From assembly GCA_021234155.1 (NCBI GenBank), contig JAJEKV010000002.1:36933107-36997106 (forward strand): a stretch of DNA of 64,000 nucleotides, written 5' to 3'. Origin of the DNA: Isoetes taiwanensis. Lineage: Eukaryota > Streptophyta > Lycopodiopsida > Isoetales > Isoetaceae. The notes beneath the pieces are model-generated. The model had not been told where the DNA came from, ran no database searches, and worked only from the letters and a program-made list of their open reading frames with translations. Position numbers and translations under genes: made by a program. Of this stretch, positions 32,130 to 42,894 are shown one piece after another (position 1 is the stretch's first letter; every line of letters starts with the position of its first letter).

Positions 32130-33386
32130 ATCGTGAAAATGTCTAAAAAACATAATTCACAATGTTAGTACAAACAATGGGAAAAATCAACACGCTTTAC
32201 GAGATCCATGCCAACAAAGACGCTAAGCCCAGAGCGAGTTTGCAACACACCCAACTAAACATAACTACATAATGAAAATTGACGAGAAAACGTAAAAGGC
32301 GAGGAAAAGGCAAAGAAACAAGAAAAAATTGAACCCACAGCACCAACGGGACAATGTTGGGAAGAAAAAGAAGCCGAAAGAAAAAGAGACTTGCGACCAA
32401 AAATAATAATAACAACCGGAAAGAAAACCAGAGAAAGAAATGGAAAGACAACACCAACCAACAAGAAATCAAAACAACAAGCAAACAGGTACGAAAAAAC
32501 GAAATACATCCCCAAAAAAGAAGGACAATGGTTCCAGGGGAATCCAGGGCAGTGTAACCCAACCAACCAGGGTAAATCGGGTCGACGGCCCGGTATCCCT
32601 GCTTCATAAGTGGCGGAAGCGGCAGCAATGAAGGTCGGTGAAGGCGGAACGCAGAGAGGGAAAAACAATCGAATGCAGAGAGGGACGGCAACACAGAAGG
32701 TGGCAGAGAGGAGATGGATGCTGGAGGGCCTGATAGAGCCGAAACCGAAAAGTAAGGGCAGTAACTGGAGTAAGCAAAAAGGGCCGATCTTGAAGCCAAC
32801 ACAGACCGAAAAGCAGCATCGAGAAGGAACTTGAGCAACAGAATTTGAAAACACAAGAAATCGGACCTGGAAAATGATCTGAGAGGAGCCAGAGAGGGTG
32901 GCCGAAACTGGATTGAGCACCGGAGCAGCAGGCTCGGGCTATGGCGGCCGAATACATGCCCCACTGCCAAACCGTCTGGCAGGAGGCAGTAACGGGGCCG
33001 GATTCGCCCACAAATCCATAGGCAGAGGCTGGACAAAACAGAAAAACAAAGGGTTCCGGAAGCAAGAAGACCCAGGCTATTGGCAAGCAAGCCGGATTCA
33101 ACTGAATCAACCAAAATCAAGGAACAAAAACCGAAAGCAACCAACTAACCGAACAACGCTCAAGAAATCCATGACCATGCCATAACCGGGAGGGGATTGA
33201 CGCCCAAAGACTCCGAAAACGCATCCCAACCAAGAGGAGAACACGAGCCACAAACAAAAACAGGATTAAAACCCAAAAATATCACGATCAACGTACCTTG
33301 AAAAAGCTTTCTTGGGTAGGAACGTAGGCGGTAGGCACACAGATGAGCTCTTCAGGTACGACCGGCTTAGTTGAAGGTAGGAAACC
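32130..33386 (-). other. YR retrotransposon 5' leader
   Basis: The sequence lies between terminal repeat A1 and gag. Long antisense-type frames (for example 32,197-33,144) are Leu/Phe/Ser-rich without family motifs and run through purine-rich leader sequence, so I treat them as noncoding. Confidence 0.5.
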
Positions 33387-33540
33387 AGGTAGAGGCGATC
33401 GTAACTAGGAGAAAAGCCCAAGGAGAACGCCGATAACCAAAGAAAAGGAAAAATGGGCTATAAAAAAGGGAAGGAGCTGAGGTGGCGTCCCCATCCAAGG
33501 AATAGCGGTTCTATTGCTAGCGCAATAGAACCGAAGCATT
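33387..33540 (-). repeat. 5' terminal repeat A1 of the YR retrotransposon
   Basis: 154 bp, near-identical to 29,084-29,235. It includes a TATAAAAAA box (33,460) on the plus strand and the GTTCTATTGC hairpin near the outer end. Confidence 0.85.
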
Positions 33541-35555
33541 ATGGATACTTACGTGGCTGCATTCTCAATTACGCGCTTAAGTGCGCAGCCAATGGCCACC
33601 CCCCCTCCCCCCAATGCAGAAACATCATTTTTTTTGGGGGGGCTATTATCTCTAGACATCTATACTTAACATATTCTGTACACATTCTATCCTCCCAAAA
33701 ACTAGTTATGGTGCCAAGATGGGCACCCAATAGCTTCACATTGCAAAAATTCTAGGTGTCTTCAAATTCTGCCTTGAACAGACTCACAACCTTATCGAGA
33801 GACATGCACATTCTGAAAACTATGTAATCCTAAACAAATTGCAACTTAGAGAGGTTAGATGCAGAATTGAAATACCCCAGGCTTGCACATCTGCCACATA
33901 TAATTGACAATGTTCAATTTAAATCTGGGCATAATGTAGAAACCTGTGCATCCCATTCTAACACACTCCCTACCACTGGACTTGGTCTCCTACCGAAATC
34001 TCAATCCTAACTCTTAACCAAGGCCTTCGGCTATGGAGAGGCAATATAAATCGTCAGATTGGCATTTTGATACATGCCATTTGTTAAAACCTTATAATAT
34101 ACAAGAAATTTATCGTGGCGGCCTACAAGGCTGCCGCGAACATTTCTCTTCTCCAATCGACTGCAAAAGAAGTTTTGTGCTAAGTCGAATAGATCTCAAT
34201 TCTGGACATCCTTGAGATACGAAAGAACATGCAGGAATCAAACCTTGAGATTCAACTGCAAATCTTTAGCCAAAAAGGTCTGATACTAAGTTTGCAAATA
34301 GAAAAGTCTTTGATAATGGCATGGGCTTCAATGTTGCATCTGCTTAAATATGCCCAGTGGGTACATAACAAAAGAAATCGACCTGTATGGTCCTAAAATA
34401 TGAACAGAAGGATCTCTATACTATGCTCTGTTGCCTGTGATGCAATTTTGTCTTTTATTATTGAACAGATATTTTGAAATTGAATTACTGAAAAAATCTT
34501 TAAAAGCATAAGGAATGATCCTAGGAGGGTAACAATATTGCAAGTTTAGATTTACACTGCATAGTTAAGGTCGTGGAAATCGTGGCCACTAATGCCATAC
34601 TCATGCCTAATTATGTTCCTACTCTAACACAGATATGACATAGGCTCTTGGATACCATAACCATTTGGCCTACATCTCCCTTGTGAGAATGGATGTTCCA
34701 AATGTGAAATACCTTTTAAGAATTGAGTTGAGAACAAATGGATATGACTCGTGCCATTTTTCCAGTCAATCTAACAATTCAACTTCAACTTTAAAGCACA
34801 TTTGCAATTCCTATTGTTTGCTTTTGTTTTTTGAGCTTATTCTTATCTAATATTTTGATAGTTGGGGCTTGCTATATAGGGTACACTTGCCACTCTTGTC
34901 TACCCTTATAGGCCACGCATTTTCCCTTGTCTAAAAACTTCTAAGGTCACGTAAGTCCTAAGGCAATGTTTTTAGGCATTGTGCCAACTCAACTCTCTAG
35001 CATTCATCTTTTATATCCCTATTAACCACATAAGTGATGGCGTATGGCGATGATCAGTCAAAATCTATAAGTAGGAATATGATTCTACCAAATGCACCTA
35101 ATATGAGCGTATTGGCTAGGATGGCATGGCATGTTATACATGTGAAGCACATTGTACCTCAAAAGTTCGTTGGGATTATCACTATATTAATTCAGCTTTA
35201 ATATGGTGGGTGCATTAAAGTGTAAACTGCTTTCAAACGAACTGTAAAAGTGTAAAAGTGTCAAACGAAGCTTTCAAATAAGATTGTGTAAATTGCGACG
35301 TAGCAAGGGAAGCCTATGGTATGGTGGCGGAAATGGGTCGGAGGGCTTGCAACAGTAACGAGTAAAGGAGGGCATCATCATTGACGAGTCTAAATACAAA
35401 ACCACGCTTCTTAGCCTCCGGCCTTATTTTAGTTTTTTTTTATTTCTTAACTCCTAAGTATTTATTGCCTTGCGTTGTGCTTTTTTTTTTCCATTTTTTT
35501 TTTTGAAAGCTCAATGTCTTTCGTATGTGGTTTTTTTGCGTTATTATGCTTTTCC
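33541..35555. other. AT-rich noncoding stretch
   Basis: No supported gene or repeat was seen. It separates the YR retrotransposon from the LINE. Confidence 0.5.
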
Positions 35556-35775
35556 ACTTTGGCACCCCCAAAACCCCCACACCCCCAAAAGGTGCTCTGA
35601 CCGCCTTCTTGAGTCCCCAAATTGGATTCTAAGCACCCTTTAAGCAGCCGAGACCCCTTAAACTTTGGCACCCCCAAAACCCCCACACCCCCAAAAGGTG
35701 CTCTGACCGCCTTTTTGAGTCACCAAATTGGATTCTAAGCACCATTTAAGCAGCCAGAGACCCCTCAAACTTTGA
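35556..35775 (+). repeat. Two tandem ~105-bp monomers at the LINE 5' end
   Basis: The block starting AAACTTTGGCACCCCCAAAA occurs twice back to back (about 35,556-35,660 and 35,661-35,770), with few differences. A third start (AAACTTTG) runs straight into the LINE ATG at 35,781. Tandem 5' monomers serving as internal promoters are known in some LINEs; here that role is inferred from position. Confidence 0.65.
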
Positions 35776-35780
35776 AAGTC

Positions 35781-37410
35781 ATGGCCACAGAAGATGGGCC
35801 AGCCTGGGAAACCCAAGGCGAGGGGTCAGCCAAGACAAACGGGTCCCGATCGGCCATCATGGGCGGGGAGAGTCATCCTCCATGAAGAAGGAGGCTCGAG
35901 CTAAGGCTAAGGCCCCCCTCCCGGCCCAGCCCGGCCGGGAAGGGATTGATTGCTCACACCACATAGGAACTCCTGCCTCGGCAGAGGATTGGAGCCATCT
36001 CAAAGCGGGAGTGGAGGCTAATGGTGCTTTCGTGATTGAGGCTAACGGTGCCGGGCCGGGCCGCATGACAAAGGGAGATGGAGTCCTCGGCATCCCATGT
36101 GCTCAAAAGGCAAATGGTGGTTGAGAAGAACCGCATCACAGTCCGAGACCCGCGACGCGGCGCATGTGGAAGATGGCCTTGGCCCGGCACACTTCGAAAG
36201 CAAAGGCCGCGCAGAGGTCACGACATGCGGGCCCGCCCAGACTGTGTTCATCACTCTGGACACCATGACACAGGAGAGGGACCGCGCAATGCAGGAGACG
36301 ATGGTCACGGTGTCTCGGCTTCAGTCAAAGGTGGAGGCAGCCACTACCATCGCCACGGAAGCACAGTCGCTTTTTGCATGCATGCCAGACACATACGCCG
36401 GATCTTCAAAGTAAGAGCGGAACAGCAAGCCCGGCCCTCGACGCCCATGTGCTGGGGCTCGAGCACGCTCTCGCTACTCAGAGCCTGGAGCTCCAGGGGT
36501 TGCGGGCAACCATCCATAGACGAGCCAGGGGTCTCCCTACCGAGGTTCATAGTCACCGCAAAGCCCGGTCGCGAAGCAGGAGATGGCCAAGCAGCGGCAG
36601 AGCCACGCAAAACTGTGCTCCCGACTTCCACGGGGGCCGAGGGGCAGCGGCTCGAGCCGCTACCCCACCCACGGCCTCCCCGCCCGGCGGCCGGGCCCCC
36701 GCTTCTGGCGCCCGCCGCCTCCGGCCACTCCCGCCATCCCGGCCACCACCACTGGCCTGAGGGACCCGGCCCCAGCCCCACCTTTGACGCGGGCCTTGAG
36801 AACTCGGGGGCCTTGGCCGGAGGAGAGGCCCTGTCCCCGGTAGTTCGAGGCATCTGCCCGGGCGGCGGGGAGAAGTCTAAGCCCACAACATCCAGAACAC
36901 ACATTCTCGATCGGATGACATTCCGGGGCAGTTCACATTTCTTGAAACGGCGGGTCATGGGGCTTTCGGCCGGTCGTGCGCGTTGTCATATTCACGGTTG
37001 GGATGCAGTGCGTGATGCCATATTATTAGCGAGGGGCCGGATCTTTGAAGGGACATCCACACGTATGTGGGCCAGGGACCTCACACCCGTGCAACGGGAG
37101 GCACGCCTTGAGGCGAGGAGCTTGTCGGTCGAGGCATTAAGCCACCGAGGGGGAGGATTGGTTCGGCGGGATGCACATTTTCCGACGACCGCTACTGCTG
37201 CGGACCCCCCACCCCAACCGCGGTACCGCATTGGCCCCTTACGCTTCTCCTACCACGGCCCCCTTCTCCTGCTCCTACTCCACCGCTCCCTCCGCGACCC
37301 ATGCCCTCTCACCACATGTTGCCTCCGCTCCATCTACTTCTCACTCATCCTCTGCTTCCCGAGTCCCTCCCCCCACGACTCGAGTTGCGCGCATACCATC
37401 CCTGGCGACA
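35781..37410 (+). pseudogene. LINE ORF1-like region
   Basis: It begins MATEDGPAWETQGEG just after the monomers and quickly meets frameshifts. A helical, coiled-coil-like segment (LDTMTQERDRAMQETMVTVS, about 36,260) and Pro/Ala/Arg-rich stretches suggest an ORF1 nucleic-acid-binding protein. No zinc knuckle was found. The 445-codon frame at 36,078-37,415 mixes real and out-of-frame sequence and should not be taken as one protein. Confidence 0.5.
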
Positions 37411-38806
37411 AATAGGAATTGTGCCTCCAGGGTGGTCTCATGGAATTGTCGAGGCTTCCCTTGGCGAAGGGGGGGTCCCGAACTTCGTGGCGGCCGATAT
37501 GGATCTCATCTTTCTCATGGAGACATGGGAGCATCTTTGAGCCAAGGCTACGATCTGTAGGGTTACCAACATTTCTCGGTCTTCAATACATGCAGACGGA
37601 GGGGTCATGGTGGAGTGGCTTGCTACTACCGGACAACCTTGGCACATTGGTTACCCTCGGAAGACCAGAGCCGGACACAACCGGTACTTGTGGGTTCGTG
37701 TGCATAATACCGATGGCAACCCTCTTTTTTTTTTTAAGCTGTTATTTCCCTCACGCAGAGAGCACCTTCTATCGTAGCCACCCGTCACGGATAGGATGGA
37801 CCCTTATGTTGATCTATATGATGACATCTGGCCGGCACCGGCCGGTTAGGTAGGGCCGTCCTTCTTGGAGATTTCAATGCAGGACGGCGGAGTAGAGCAG
37901 CCCATGCAACTTGACCCCCTCGGCCCGATGTCCTGCGCGGCTTCGCCCTTGAAAGCAAGGCGGCCCGCGAGGATCGGATGGCGGCCAGTCACTTTCGCTT
38001 TGGCGCACGGTTGCTCTGCTATGTGGTATTTTGACTTGATAATATGCAATGGCATCCACGGTGGCCGATTCACCATAAGTGCACATGCGACCGAGCCGGG
38101 ACAATCGGGGAGGGTCTAGTGTGGTGGACTATGTGCTCAGTGGTTGCGCAAGATATGCATCTCATCAGTCGTTTCCGGGTGGGCCGCAGACAGGTCGGGA
38201 TGAGGAGATCGACTCGAATCACCTCCCACTTTATTTGGACCTGGTTTGGCAAGCCGCGGAACCCCCACTATGCCAGCCCCTCGCCCGTCCTCGGTTGAGA
38301 CTAGATTATGAGCGAGCCGCGGAGGACTATCTTAGAGATGCTCATGCACGCCCTCCCGGTAATTCTCGCGGACCTCCACACTAGAGCGGCGTGACGGATC
38401 GGTGACCGCTATTACGGGATGAAGCGGGGCCGTGCTTTGGCGACCCGGCGCCGCTTCGGTCGGCAACATTCCCGCGTAACCTGATGGTTTGATGCGAGTG
38501 TAAAGAATAGCGGCGGCTCCGGAATCACATACGGATCCGGTACCCGCTTGCGAGCCACCACCGCGACCATCCGGAAGGAGACAAAGCCGGTACCTTGCCG
38601 GGCATCGGGGAGATGTTCGGCTGGCCGGACACTCATCCTCGAACCTTTTGGCGCAGTGCTTGAAGGCGACCCAGCCCCTGGGGGACATCACACACAGGCG
38701 TGGGAGCGATACTTGCAGCAGCTCTATGACCTGCCAGGGACGCGTACGCCCATACCCCTACAGGATGGCCCCCCATTGGTTCTCGTGGAGGAGGATCACA
38801 AGGCCT
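37411..38806 (+). pseudogene. LINE apurinic/apyrimidinic-type endonuclease and start of RT linker
   Basis: Landmarks appear in order in shifting frames: VVSWNCRGF (37,430), DLIFLMETW (37,503), LLGDFNA (37,861-37,881), SSVVDYVLSG (38,107) and DSNHLPL (38,212). These are the asparagine, glutamate, G-D-F-N, D-Y-V and S-D-H-x-P motifs of the nicking endonuclease that starts target-primed reverse transcription. In the last motif the aspartate before histidine is asparagine. The linker after it reaches the insertion point at 38,806. Confidence 0.75.
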
Positions 38807-40270
38807 CCAAAAAAAAATTGTTATTAGTTTTTTATGTTATTGTTTGTGTTATACTACTAGGATAAACTAATATTACTTTGTGGGTTAATATGTTGAATAA
38901 CTAGATGGAGTTAAACAGTGTGATTTGTATTCAAGATTTTTCAAAGTGGTATATCCACATAGTAAGTAACTATAATTTTCCATTATGGTTTGCTAGTATA
39001 GTTTACTACTAGTGTTCTTTGTGGTGGTGAACTTTCCTGGTTTATTGGCATAGTTTACGACTATTGTTCTTTATAGTGGTGAATTTTCCTGGTTTATGGC
39101 TATGTGACATGTGGTTCAAATAATAGTATAGGTTGTAAACCACTAGTGTCTTCAACTTTAAAGGATTGGGCAACTCATTGTGGTGTTCCAATCAGCTCAT
39201 TAATATCTTGTCACATGAACCATTGATGTTACATAAAACAAGGGCTTAAAGTTTCTTACTAAAACAAGTTACACTTTATATCGCGAAATAATGGTGGCTT
39301 TGTATCTTCAAGATATGTTATGTTGGAGGTAAGCCAATTATATTTTCAATTGTGGGTTTATATTAATCTTGTAAATAAAACTAAGGCACATTCCATTTTA
39401 AACCACCAGTGGTTGCATAGATTAAAAGATTGGAGCTCTTTATAAAAGCAATTATCACTTTATCTCTCAAAATAATGGTGATTTTTGTATCTTCAATCCC
39501 TTTTGTGTAGAAGGTAAGCCAATTATATTTTGAATTAATAGTTGATATCAATATAGTAAGAAAATCAAGACATGTTCTATTTGTAAACTACCAGTGGATT
39601 TTGCTTGAAGCATTTGTGCACCTCATAGTAGTTGCCACATGGAATCATCAATGTTTTGCCATATGAGCAATTGTTGCTTTATGTAATAAAGCATCCAAGT
39701 TTACTACAAAAAATAATGCATGTTTTCCATCAAAATAGATAATGGCTTTACATTTGTAAAATATCTTGTGTTGGAAGCAAACCAATGATGTTTTATGTCA
39801 TATAATTGACATTAGTTTGGAGAGAAATATTGACATTAGTTTGGAGTGAAATATTGACATGTGTCCTACTTTTTAAATAAAAACATTATTTCAACTAATC
39901 GAATATTGACACATGGTGTCTTCTAAGTAATCAAATACTGACACATGGCATACGTTTAAAAAAAATATTAGCATATAGCACAATTTAAAAAGTCAATATA
40001 ATCATAATTTATTTTTCATACAACATATATCATGAATATTTTACTGATCTTTTTTAATTTAAAATAAGAAAGCCTTTGGGAATCGAACCCAAACAAGTCC
40101 ATAAGGCAATCCAAGATTACGTTCAAAACATTAAAATAATGGTTAAGATTCAAAACAATTAAATTTATTGTTTAAGGTTCAAAGTATGAAGTTGATGTGA
40201 TTCAAAACAACTAAATTTAATGTTTAAAGTTCAAGACATTAAATTAATGTGATTTCATGGCAGTCATGGA
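38807..40270. other. AT-rich subterminal region of the 9.4-kb element
   Basis: Repeated motifs such as TTTACTA(C/A)TAG, AAACCA and GTTCTTTATAGTGGTGAA recur at about 39,000-39,600, including two copies of a segment around TTGACATTAGTTTGGAG (39,829). There is no coding signal. Confidence 0.5.
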
Positions 40271-40274
40271 AGTC

Positions 40275-41400
40275 ATGTGCCTTTTGCAGTCATTGCATTC
40301 CTAATGGAGGGATGTATGAAAATATGCACTTTTCTTTAAGCCAGCAAGATTAGCTGCCAGTATTGATATAGCAAATGCACAACATTCTGTTCTTTTCCAA
40401 AGTGAACTCGCCATGGCCCAGCTGTCATCTCTGCAAAAACCTTGAGTCAACAAATTGGTGGAATATAATGAGGTTTTTTTAGATGAAATGACACAAAATT
40501 TTAAATATTTTAGATAAAAAAACTTACCTCTTTCATGGCATGGCTATGGCTTGAAAGTTTACATAGTCTGATGCTTCGATTTCCAAGAGAAAGGCTGATG
40601 CAACACAAGACAGAGTAGCATTAAGCATTAAAGCCTGCAATGGTTTTTCCCCAGACTGAAGCTCCCTTGGCAAAGCATGCAGCTGCACTGGCGCAAATAG
40701 CCAGGTTAAACACGTCAGGGCAGTTTCTACTTCCTGTAATAATGAAATATAATATGTTGAATCACCTCAGAGCTTCATTGTAACAAATTTTGCAGCTCTG
40801 TGATTGAAATGCTTACTTACGAGCATTTAAGCTATAGAACACTTGTGAACATTAACTATAGAACACTTGCCAGCATTTAAGCTATAGAACCCAGCAAAAC
40901 TATATCTGCAGCTAGAAAGGATAATTGTTCATCTATGGACGAAATCACTATACGAAGATAAGTTGGCAATAAACACTTACAGAATTTCAAAAAGATAGCA
41001 GCTTGATACATGGAACGTAAAGGCATTTATGCCTGGCCATTGAGAGGTGCCATTGAGAGCGCAGCAAAGATTGCAATGTAGAAATTTATACGCCATCTTG
41101 GAAGTTGCAGACCCTGCAGCCATGTTTGCTATAATCAGTGCTGTATATGGGACACCTTTTGTTAAAATGAATCAATACCATTTTGAAACACCTTGCAGCT
41201 TGCAGTAAACCAGGTTTTTACATTTGCAAAAATCTGAATCAAAGTCAGATAAAAGAAGACAAGGGCAGACAAAGCAACTGACAGGAAGATCCAGATCTCT
41301 TATGGTATTCCGGGAATAGGACCACGCAACATAAAGAAACTGGTCGCCAATTATTGCAAAACTAGTGAACTCAAATCGCATCCCCTGGAAAAACAGCAAC
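40275..41400 (-). pseudogene. Exon-like fragments of an unidentified (possibly captured) gene
   Basis: On the minus strand an exon from about 40,733 follows a cattattacag acceptor. It encodes EVETALTCLTWLFAPVQLHA...LNATLSCVASAFLLEIEASDY, meets a TGA in frame near 40,540, and ends at a gtaagt donor. The next exon (about 40,437 to 40,300) starts DDSWAMASSLWKRTECCAFA and ends at a stop. An upstream piece near 41,390-41,240 reads MRFEFTSFAIIGDQFLYVAW. The hydrophobic stretches suggest a membrane protein, but I do not recognise the family. The in-frame stop argues for a captured host-gene fragment. Confidence 0.35.
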
Positions 41401-42894
41401 ATCTGCTTCTAAAGCTCAGATCTGCAACTCGAATAGGGATTCTGCCTGATCCGCATAAATGAACATGGCCGGAATGAACATGACAAGATCCACAATAATA
41501 AACATGGCTGGAATGAAAGAAAAAAGAAAGAAAATCGGAAGGGAAGGAGATTGAGACATCGCCCAGGTAGCACACAACTCCACTCTCTTCCAGACATCGC
41601 CCACTCACAGCTCCATAGTCTGGAAATCTCCATCGCCCACTCATGGCGATGTCTTCTGTGATCTCCATCTCATGGCTAGTGTCTTCTGTGAGTTGGGAAA
41701 ACTTGAGACATTGCCCAGGTAGCTATGAGTTTGGGAGGTGTCTGAAGAGAGTGGCTCACAACTCCATAGTCTGGAAGGGATCCGGCTGCACCCAACGAAA
41801 TGGCCAAGGCGGGAAAACAGGCCGTTAGGGCAGCCAATAGGATGAAAATACTCGGATCTCAATCTCATTCGTCTATTTTGGCCAAAATCTGCACCGTCCA
41901 TCTTGTTTAGTCAACCAATCGGATTACACTACAAGGATTACAATCCCAGCCATCCATCGCGCCCGAAATCTAGGCCATCCATCTCGACTCGATCTTCACT
42001 ACATATATTAATTCATAACTTTAATTATCAATATGTGAACTAATCCATGTTCCATTATTTTCTGCAAGGCTTTTTTTTTCTATGGGTTCTGCAATATTTG
42101 GGACATATGGCCATGGCCAAAATGACTTGGATGTGTGCTGCACGCACACTCTTGCCATTTTGGCCATGGCCATATGGCCCTCGCATTTTCTATATTAGAC
42201 TAAAACATTAGGATTGCACAATAAACAAGTAGCCTAGCATTTTTAGCTTTTTATAATTACACAATCGACAAGCTTTGCAAAATTATTGTATATTGGTGGA
42301 GGGTATTCATGCAGTGGTTGGGCATATGATTTTTGGAGTCATAGCAAATACCAAACTTGAGGTGCTTACTGCTATTTTTGAGCTGCTTAAAATCCTGAGT
42401 TATTTTCGTGGGAATGGTTGAAGAAGGGGATTTGATCCGGCCGGAAGTGGAAAACTGGCTAGTGTCGATACAATCTTCCAGGCATGCCGAATCTTCTGAG
42501 CATGTTACTTCAGCCCACTTTTAGATGCCCAAAACTACTTCTTTAAGTTACTTTTGTCAATTAATTTATTCCAAGTTCCATGGAATCTCCCATGATCTAA
42601 AGGTCCAGAATTGACAATGCAAAAATGAACATGACATGCATTAGAATGTTACGCTAATATTGCTCTATTAAGATGTTCATGGGCATGGTTTCTAGTTGTG
42701 GACATCTTGCAATTGACTTCACATTTTCAAGTAGTGTCACCCAAAAGATTTATGCTAATAAGCATGAAGGAATGTTAGTTTGTGGGAATGCACAGCTTTA
42801 ATTCTCAAAGACCAAATAAACGTGTAAAGTGGTGCCTCACAATATCTAATGCCTCTTACTGACGATAAAAATCATCCTATTCTATTCTTTCCAG
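41401..42894. other. Noncoding interior of the 9.4-kb element
   Basis: The sequence CCATGGCCATATG and its flanks form an inverted repeat around 42,105-42,180 (GGCCATGGCCAAAATG against CATTTTGGCCATGGCC). No gene was supported. Confidence 0.4.

Larger units (their letters stand above)
28553..33540 (-). mobile_element. Tyrosine-recombinase (DIRS/Ngaro/PAT-type) retrotransposon with split direct repeats, RT mostly lost
   Basis: Read on the minus strand, the order is repeat A1 (33,387-33,540), gag, RNase H, Dam-like domain, tyrosine recombinase, B1 (29,234-29,266), A2 (29,084-29,235), then B2 (28,553-28,585). This A1...B1-A2...B2 arrangement is the hallmark of YR retrotransposons that integrate through a circular intermediate without target duplication. 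A 24-bp hairpin (GTTCTATTGC-tagc-GCAATAGAAC) lies in each A copy. The reverse transcriptase expected between gag and RNase H is missing; about 320 bp of foreign plus-strand sequence occupies its place. The remaining genes contain frameshifts. Confidence 0.85.

Noticed and set aside
32197-33144. 315-codon minus-strand open frame upstream of the YR gag
   Set aside because: Leu/Phe/Ser-rich without domain features, in a leader region, and overlapped by another long frame of equal quality. No start or homology support.
36078-37415. 445-codon open frame
   Set aside because: It lies in very GC-rich LINE sequence where stops are scarce. Recognisable LINE motifs lie in other frames, so it is not one real protein.
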